From Ruminococcus sp. UBA3767 (GTDB lineage Bacteria > Bacillota > Clostridia > Oscillospirales > Ruminococcaceae): a stretch of 28,660 bases of DNA. The number at the start of each line of letters is the position of its first letter. Position 1 is the first letter of the stretch. The stretch covers positions 1-28,660 of the forward strand of contig DFFV01000084.1 of NCBI GenBank assembly GCA_002371625.1, read 5' to 3'. Of the stretch, positions 24,258-28,660 are shown one piece after another. The notes beneath the pieces are model-generated. The model was given only the letters and a program-made list of their open reading frames with translations, did not search any database and was not told the origin of the DNA. The position numbers and the translations under genes were made by a program.

Positions 24258-24346
24258 CTGTTTCAATCCTTTACTTGTTTCAATAAGGGGCACTGCCCTG
24301 TTAAAAGCGCACAAAGCGCCGAATGCCCCTGAATACGCACAATACT

Positions 24347-24375
24347 ATTATACTACATTTATGCGCAAATTGCAA
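24347..24375 (-). promoter_or_regulatory. Sigma-A promoter of the mraY-like operon
   Basis: On the minus strand TTGCAA (24375-24370), 17-base spacer, TATAAT (24352-24347). It gives a leader of about 85 nt. Confidence 0.75.
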
Positions 24376-24489
24376 ATATTATAGCGGATAAAATTGCACA
24401 AAAAACAGGGCGTTTATCTGCATTTTTTTAGAAAAAGCCTTGACCCGTGCACAAGCTGTCGCACCATGCGGTTTGCTGCCGCCTGCCAA

Positions 24490-24529
24490 AACAAAAAAAC
24501 ACACGGGAAAAGTCGCCTTACCCCGTGTG
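24490..24529 (-). terminator. Terminator after the femX-like gene
   Basis: On the minus strand CACACGGG and CCCGTGTG pair around a 14-nt loop, followed by seven T. Confidence 0.87.
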
Positions 24530-24539
24530 ATATTTATTA

Positions 24540-25640
24540 TTACTGCATATCCTTGTTTCGATTTTTGAGCAGCTTCTTGGTCTTCCTGTCATGCTTCCAC
24601 ATGACCAGCTTTTCGCAAAGGTCAACTATCTTTTTCATAAACGGCTTGAATACGTAGAAAAACTCTCCCGCATAAGTAACGACCTCACCGTTAAAGCCCT
24701 TTTTGAACTTGTAAACACCGTAATTCGGGTGCTCGGGATCGGTGTAGAACGGTATGCCCTGGAAATCGTAAATGTAATTCTTGCCCTCTAACGCCCAGTT
24801 TATCATCGTCCACTGCATAAGATAGTTAGGATAAAGATTTCTGTGGTGGTTAGCCGAAGCGCCGTAAACATAGCAGGTCTTGCCCGCATACTGCGTTGTT
24901 ACCGCACCCGAGAGAGGTATCTGCTTTCCGTCCTCCTCAACGTAGCACATAAACAGCCTGCAATGCTTTTCGCCAAGCCCGTTTATCATCTTCACAAAGT
25001 ATTCCTTTGAACGTATCGAAAAGCCGTCACGGATACCTGTTGCCTGCATCAGCGGATAGAAATCATCAAGCGCCTCAGTGCCGCACGCCTTGCAAACAAC
25101 GCCCTTTCTGCCTGCTTTTCTTATCCTGTTTCTCCAGTCGGGCTTGAAGGTCGCCATTACCTCGTCAGCGGTCTTGCCCTCTATGTTGCGCAGCATATAG
25201 TTGTTTCTTGCCTGTATAGTTGTCAGCTCGGGAGCGTTGTATCTGTGCTTGAAGCCCATGCCGATTATCATCTCGGAGATATCCTTGTCCTTTTCCTCGT
25301 GGCAGGGATCCCACATGAACTGATAGCACTTGTATTTCTTGGCAAGCACCTTTACGCCCTCAAACAGATCCTGCATCGTTTCCTTGTCGCTCCAGTCGCA
25401 AACAGGTCCGTGCGGTGCATAAAGGAATGTAACGCCAAAGATCGGTATCTTTTTGATTATCACCAGGCAGGTGCCTTTTATCCTGCCCTCGCTGTCCCTT
25501 GAAATAACAGCGTCCCAGCCCCAGTTGTCCTTTACCTTCGGCCACAGCAGTGACTGCATAAAGTTGCCGTACTTGCTCGTGCTTGCGAACGCTTCATATT
25601 CCTTCAGCAGATTTTTATCGGATTTGTTGATTATCTCCAT
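24540..25640 (-). CDS. FemABX-family aminoacyl transferase
   Basis: 366 aa, cytoplasmic-face enzyme of the FemX/FemAB family, which adds amino acids from aminoacyl-tRNA to the stem peptide of lipid II. Two GNAT-like domains are recognisable: the first with Q-S-L-L-W-P-K-V-K and Y-A-P-H-G-P-V, the second with P-D-W-R-N-R-I-R-K-A and Y-V-Y-G-A-S. A typical G-V-Y-K-F-K-K-G-F-N-G segment lies near the C-terminus, and a basic tail follows. Which residue it adds cannot be read. It has its own promoter and terminator, and is divergent from the VanY-type gene. Confidence 0.9.
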   Translation of the reverse strand: MEIINKSDKNLLKEYEAFASTSKYGNFMQSLLWPKVKDNWGWDAVISRDSEGRIKGTCLVIIKKIPIFGVTFLYAPHGPVCDWSDKETMQDLFEGVKVLAKKYKCYQFMWDPCHEEKDKDISEMIIGMGFKHRYNAPELTTIQARNNYMLRNIEGKTADEVMATFKPDWRNRIRKAGRKGVVCKACGTEALDDFYPLMQATGIRDGFSIRSKEYFVKMINGLGEKHCRLFMCYVEEDGKQIPLSGAVTTQYAGKTCYVYGASANHHRNLYPNYLMQWTMINWALEGKNYIYDFQGIPFYTDPEHPNYGVYKFKKGFNGEVVTYAGEFFYVFKPFMKKIVDLCEKLVMWKHDRKTKKLLKNRNKDMQ

Positions 25641-25674
25641 AAAATTACCTTCCCCAAAAAATTCAATTAAAAAT

Positions 25675-25703
25675 ATTATACACTCATATTCTCAAAAAAT
25701 CAA
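25675..25703 (-). promoter_or_regulatory. Sigma-A promoter of the femX-like gene
   Basis: On the minus strand TTGATT (25703-25698), 17-base spacer, TATAAT (25680-25675) with an upstream TG. The start codon is about 35 bp downstream. Confidence 0.7.
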
Positions 25704-25776
25704 TAGTAATCTTCAATTATTAGCGTTCTTTTTACAATTTGACCGTTGATTATTTGCATATATTCTGTCACGGGGC

Positions 25777-25805
25777 TTGAAATTTTGATGAAAGTGTGCT
25801 ATAAT
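25777..25805 (+). promoter_or_regulatory. Sigma-A promoter of the VanY-type gene
   Basis: TTGAAA at 25777-25782, 17-base spacer, TATAAT at 25800-25805 with an extended TGC. Confidence 0.82.
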
Positions 25806-25847
25806 GATTGTGTGTGTAAGAATTTTTGAGAAAGAAAGCGTGTTAAA

Positions 25848-26885
25848 ATGGATGAACAAAATAAGTCAAATCCTGTGCAGAACGATAACGAACATCAGCA
25901 GAATGTTCAGCGTGCACGCACAGAACTGACAAGAAACCATAAAAGCAGCGACAGCTTTATTCACCGCCACAAATATAAGATAAGACAGGTATGCGGTGTT
26001 GTAGTGCTGGTGTGCATAGTAGTTGGTATAATCGCATTGCTCTCAAAGCTCTCCGGAAAAACGATACAATCAGGCGATTCGGACGCTTCCGAGCATACGA
26101 CCGCAGCGCCTCAGTCTCAGACCACGACGGAAAAATCGCCGTCATCGTCTTCCGAAAATGACAGCAGTTCAAAAACCGAAAGCTCGCAAACTACCGAGAT
26201 AACCACGGGCGAGACCGAGCAGAGCGAGACCACGACCGAAGAGACCACGGGTGAGTATACTGCTCAGACAACGCAGGAAACCTCCGCTACTACCACCGCA
26301 GGCACAAAAGCTACAACCAAAACAAAGCCGGTCAATGGCAATGCAAAGATCGAAAACAGGAACGGAGTAACTTATGTAAACGGCATACTTATCGCCAATA
26401 AGACATATCCACTTCCTGTCGATTACAACCCGGGGCTTGATCCTCAGGCACAGGCAGCATTCAATAAAATGCAGCAGGCAGCCGCTATGGAAGGTATAAA
26501 CCTGTGGATCTGTTCAGGCTTCAGAAGCTACGGCTACCAGTCCTATCTTTATAACAACTACGTCGCTTACGACGGCAAGGCTAACGCCGACAGATATTCC
26601 GCAAGACCCGGACACAGCGAACACCAGTCGGGACTTGCCATGGACATAAACAATGCCTCAAGCTCATTTGATAATACCGCAGAAGCAAAGTGGCTGGCAC
26701 AGCACTGCAATGACTACGGTTTTATCATTCGCTATAAAAAAGGCAAGGAAAGCTCGACAGGCTACATGGCTGAATCGTGGCACATCAGATACCTCGGTGA
26801 TGTTGACCTTTGCAAAAAGATCGAAGCAAGCGGACTTTCCCTTGAGGAGTACCTGGGCATAACAAGCGTATATGCGCAGCCGTAA
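25848..26885 (+). CDS. VanY-type D-Ala-D-Ala carboxypeptidase (peptidase M15B)
   Basis: 345 aa, membrane-anchored zinc peptidase that trims the terminal D-Ala of wall peptides. A cytoplasmic N-terminus (1-45) is followed by a membrane segment (about 47-66) and a low-complexity Ser/Thr/Glu linker (about 75-160). The catalytic domain starts near 165. Zinc and catalytic positions are visible: H259 and D266 in S-E-H-Q-S-G-L-A-M-D, and E309 and H312 in E-S-W-H-I-R-Y. The C-S-G-F-R-S-Y segment is at 222-228. The active site is intact, in contrast to the dead DacA-like protein upstream. The ribosome binding site is weak (AGAAAGAAAG). Confidence 0.92.
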   Translation: MDEQNKSNPVQNDNEHQQNVQRARTELTRNHKSSDSFIHRHKYKIRQVCGVVVLVCIVVGIIALLSKLSGKTIQSGDSDASEHTTAAPQSQTTTEKSPSSSSENDSSSKTESSQTTEITTGETEQSETTTEETTGEYTAQTTQETSATTTAGTKATTKTKPVNGNAKIENRNGVTYVNGILIANKTYPLPVDYNPGLDPQAQAAFNKMQQAAAMEGINLWICSGFRSYGYQSYLYNNYVAYDGKANADRYSARPGHSEHQSGLAMDINNASSSFDNTAEAKWLAQHCNDYGFIIRYKKGKESSTGYMAESWHIRYLGDVDLCKKIEASGLSLEEYLGITSVYAQP

Positions 26886-26898
26886 ATGAAATATTTCC

Positions 26899-26935
26899 TA
26901 CCCTGTGGGCATCAGCTCGCAGGGTTCTTTTTTTG
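26899..26935 (+). terminator. Terminator after the VanY-type gene
   Basis: ACCCTG and CAGGGT pair around a 14-nt loop with some internal pairing, followed by TCTTTTTTT. Confidence 0.82.
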
Positions 26936-27028
26936 TAAAAATGTGTACGAGTGATTATATAAATCTCCTTGCGCAAAATATAACAAATACGCTTTTAAAT
27001 ATTTTGTTAGATTTGTTTATTAAGTCAA

Positions 27029-27057
27029 TAGACAAGCAGGGATGTTTATGTTAAAAT
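27029..27057 (+). promoter_or_regulatory. Possible promoter of the small transcript
   Basis: TAGACA at 27029-27034, 17-base spacer, TAAAAT at 27052-27057. Weaker than the other promoters here, but correctly spaced. A transcript from it to the terminator at 27530 would be about 470 nt. Confidence 0.45.
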
Positions 27058-27298
27058 ATATACATAGAAAGAGATAAGCACAAAAAAAGAAAAATGCAGA
27101 ACAAAACAAAAGAGACAACCATATCCCCCAAATACGAAACAACACACTTGTCATGGGCATGCCGTTATTGAAGGATATCAACAGCGACTGCTCACTTTTT
27201 TTGATAGCCGGCTGTATTTTTCTACCATCCGAACATTTATAACTTTGAGTAATTTCACGTTGTTTTGCGTGCTCTCTTTCGCATTTACACTCATGGAA

Positions 27299-27332
27299 GG
27301 CAGAAAACCAAGCTCCCCCGCTGTTTTCTGCC
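27299..27332 (+). ncRNA. Hairpin with C-rich loop; possible leader or small RNA element
   Basis: GGCAGAAAAC and GTTTTCTGCC form a perfect 10-bp stem. The 14-nt loop contains CTCCCCC, able to pair with G-rich ribosome binding sites. It lies in the 5' part of the putative transcript of the small membrane peptide. No named RNA family is recognised. Confidence 0.35.
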
Positions 27333-27383
27333 GCTCTTATTATAAAAGGAAAATACGAAAAAAAGGATAGGTGATCCAGTGCT

Positions 27384-27503
27384 ATGTTAACAGCAATACT
27401 GATAATAGGCGCAGTTTTTGCAATCGCCGCAGCACCTGCTTCTTTTCTTATCGCATCGGCTATCGCAGAGAAAGCTAAGGAGCTTAAAGAAAAAGATATA
27501 TGA
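27384..27503 (+). CDS. Small hydrophobic membrane peptide (39 aa)
   Basis: ORF starting M-L-T-A-I-L-I-I-G-A. Residues 2-28 are almost wholly hydrophobic, one membrane helix, with a short charged tail (E-K-A-K-E-L-K-E-K-D-I). The ribosome binding site is modest (AGGTG, about 11 bases upstream). A strong terminator follows within 10 bp, which supports a dedicated transcript. Composition resembles small membrane proteins and some type I toxins, but no antisense RNA is identified. Real translation is likely but unproven. Confidence 0.5.
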   Translation: MLTAILIIGAVFAIAAAPASFLIASAIAEKAKELKEKDI

Positions 27504-27511
27504 TACTCAGC

Positions 27512-27538
27512 ACTGCGCATGATGCGCAGTTATTTTTT
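27512..27538 (+). terminator. Terminator after the small peptide gene
   Basis: ACTGCGCA and TGCGCAGT form a perfect 8-bp stem with a 3-nt loop, followed by TATTTTTTT. Confidence 0.88.
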
Positions 27539-27601
27539 TGTCTTATATCCCAAACGTGTAACACATCACAAATAATTGCACACTATGTTTATATAAATCC
27601 A

Positions 27602-27630
27602 TTGACAAGTTTTAAAAAATGTGCTATAAT
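27602..27630 (+). promoter_or_regulatory. Sigma-A promoter of the ribbon-helix-helix gene and clpB
   Basis: TTGACA at 27602-27607, 17-base spacer, TATAAT at 27625-27630 with an extended TGC; exact consensus. The predicted leader is only about 20 nt. I see no CIRCE or CtsR heat-shock operator beside it. Confidence 0.88.
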
Positions 27631-27655
27631 GTAATCGGTAAAAGGAGGCACTAAT

Positions 27656-28330
27656 ATGGGTAAAGCAAGTTATTGTATCGTCATCGACGACAGTATCGTG
27701 CGTGAGCTTGACAAGATAGCTTATAAAACGGGCATGAGCAGAAGCAGCCTTATAAATGTCTATCTTGCGGAAAAGCTCGGGCTGAACACTTCACGAATGA
27801 GGATAAGAGATACTTTTTCAGCTGTCAGGGATTTTGTTGACAGCAAGTTTGTCATGACAGAAAAAACGAGCGAATATACACTTGCAATGAAAAGTCTGCT
27901 CAACTATAAGTATAACCCTTCGGTGAGGTATACCGTTGAGCTGAACGAGGAAACGAGCAGCAGCCTTGGCGTGCTGAGAGTGCATTTCAGAACAAGATCG
28001 GCTAACCTTAAAGATTGTATAGACGAGTTTTTCAGAATGTGGCAGCAGGTCGAGACCGCTTTCCTTTCAAATTATACCGACATTCCCATTAAAAGCAGCA
28101 TTACCAACGGACGCTATATAAGAGAGTTCCGCTCGCCCGAAAGCAGCGATCTCTCCAGCGAGGAAATGGGAAATGCGATAGGTATGTATATCAACCTGCT
28201 CGATACCTGTATGCAGCAGTACTTTGATAACATCGACGATATGATGCTTGCCGAAAAGCTGACAGAAAACACATACAGAGCTTACCTTAACAGCGCCTAC
28301 CACTTCTACAAAAGAAAGAACGACAGATAA
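27656..28330 (+). CDS. Ribbon-helix-helix protein upstream of clpB
   Basis: 224 aa. The N-terminal ~45 residues fit a CopG/Arc ribbon-helix-helix DNA-binding domain: a strand Y-C-I-V-I-D-D-S-I-V, helix L-D-K-I-A-Y-K-T, turn G-M-S-R-S-S and helix L-I-N-V-Y-L. The remaining ~175 residues are a mixed alpha/beta region I do not recognise, with a long helical C-terminal half. AAAGGAGG lies 7 bases before the ATG. clpB starts 17 bp after the stop, so the two probably form an operon. A role as autoregulator or clpB regulator is inferred only. Confidence 0.75.
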   Translation: MGKASYCIVIDDSIVRELDKIAYKTGMSRSSLINVYLAEKLGLNTSRMRIRDTFSAVRDFVDSKFVMTEKTSEYTLAMKSLLNYKYNPSVRYTVELNEETSSSLGVLRVHFRTRSANLKDCIDEFFRMWQQVETAFLSNYTDIPIKSSITNGRYIREFRSPESSDLSSEEMGNAIGMYINLLDTCMQQYFDNIDDMMLAEKLTENTYRAYLNSAYHFYKRKNDR

Positions 28331-28347
28331 GATGGGAGGTATGTAAA

Positions 28348-28660
28348 ATGAATGTACAGAAATTAACACAAAGGTCGATCGAAGCTATCCAAAGCGCTCA
28401 GTCGATAGCTTCGACCTACGGCAACCAGGCTGTTGACCAGCCGCACGTTATGCTTGCCCTGCTCACGCAGGAGGGCGGACTTATACCGCAGTTGCTCACA
28501 AAAATGGAGATAGAGCCTGAAAACTTCAAAGCTGCCGTTACCCAGACGGTAAATGCTATCCCCAAGGTCACTATGTCGGGCGCAAGGCAGGCGGATTCTG
28601 TCTATATTTCCAACGACCTTGACAGAGCAATGGCTGATGCCGAGGAATGTGCCGCAAGAA
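28348..28660 (+). CDS. clpB: ATP-dependent chaperone ClpB (3' end outside window)
   Basis: The first 104 codons of a Clp-family AAA+ protein are present. The N-terminal domain shows V-Q-K-L-T-Q-R-S-I-E-A-I, then V-D-Q-P-H-V-M-L-A-L-L and G-G-L-I-P-Q-L-L, the double Clp_N repeat pattern of ClpB rather than ClpC. GGGAGG lies 8 bases before the ATG. ClpB is a disaggregase acting with DnaK. The frame stays open to the window edge, so the ATPase domains are not visible. Confidence 0.88.
   Translation, partial: MNVQKLTQRSIEAIQSAQSIASTYGNQAVDQPHVMLALLTQEGGLIPQLLTKMEIEPENFKAAVTQTVNAIPKVTMSGARQADSVYISNDLDRAMADAEECAAR

Larger units (their letters stand above)
26936..27655 (+). other. Structured intergenic region with one small ORF
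   Basis: About 720 bp between the VanY-type gene and the ribbon-helix-helix gene. It contains a weak promoter (27029-27057), a 10-bp hairpin with a C-rich loop (27299-27332), a 39-codon hydrophobic ORF (27384-27503), a strong terminator and then the next promoter. Two further 25-codon ORFs (27094-27171 and 27293-27370) lack ribosome binding sites and are not called. The stretch 27172-27298 shows nothing I can name. Confidence 0.6.

Noticed and set aside
26080..26330. Short repeats in the Ser/Thr-rich segment as a tandem repeat or CRISPR-like array
   Set aside because: It is the low-complexity linker of the VanY-type protein in frame, without regular unit length.
27094..27171. 25-codon ORF starting M-Q-N-K-T-K
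   Set aside because: Only an A-rich stretch precedes it, with no GGAGG-like site; no supporting feature.
27293..27370. 25-codon ORF overlapping the C-rich-loop hairpin
   Set aside because: No ribosome binding site, and the perfect stem explains the sequence better.
27020..27520. 166-codon minus-strand frame in the intergenic region
   Set aside because: It runs antisense through the terminator, the hairpin and the small-peptide gene; no ribosome binding site suits its start and its composition looks random.

Overview
The window looks like a chromosomal segment of a Gram-positive gut or rumen Clostridium-class bacterium, most likely Ruminococcus or a close Oscillospiraceae relative. This rests on gene content (carbohydrate ABC importer, glycogen phosphorylase, type I pullulanase, FemX-like and MraY-like envelope enzymes), strong AGGAGG-type ribosome binding sites, and near-consensus sigma-A promoters (TTGACA-N17-TATAAT, often with an extended TGn -10). 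It is an inference; no rRNA or other marker gene is present.

Layout. (1) Positions 1-3490: sugar ABC importer with a lipoprotein binding protein (5' end outside the window) and two permeases. The binding-protein gene is separated from the permeases by a terminator-like hairpin and a second hairpin abutting the permease ribosome binding site. (2) Positions 3498-10637, minus strand: a tightly packed nine-gene phage-derived module. It holds small and large terminase, portal, prohead protease, HK97-type capsid, a connector-like protein, a tail-terminator-like protein, a small unknown protein and a baseplate-hub-like protein. No integrase, repressor, replication, tail tube, tape measure or lysis gene lies beside it, yet every frame is open and the terminase motifs are intact. 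(3) Positions 10638-13534: glgP behind two tandem promoters and a possible leader attenuator. (4) Positions 13562-18507, plus strand: a putative PD-(D/E)XK-like protein, a VOC protein, a DacA/PBP5 homologue lacking its catalytic residues, a cupin, cysK and trmO. cysK is preceded by a palindromic operator-like site and a 23-codon leader ORF ending in three Cys codons. (5) Positions 18522-25640, minus strand: pulA, psd, pssA, a YbhN/MprF-type membrane protein, an MraY-like glycosyltransferase, then a FemX-like gene with its own promoter and terminator. (6) Positions 25777-28660, plus strand: a VanY-type carboxypeptidase, a structured intergenic region with a 39-residue membrane peptide, a ribbon-helix-helix protein gene and the start of clpB.

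How the genes may work together. The importer, glgP and pulA fit uptake and phosphorolytic or debranching use of alpha-glucans. The pssA, psd, flippase-like and MraY-like genes, with femX, vanY and the dead DacA, form an envelope theme. The items most worth following are the tail-poor capsid and packaging module, the Cys-run leader upstream of cysK, the catalytically dead DacA homologue, and the small membrane peptide with its hairpin-rich leader.
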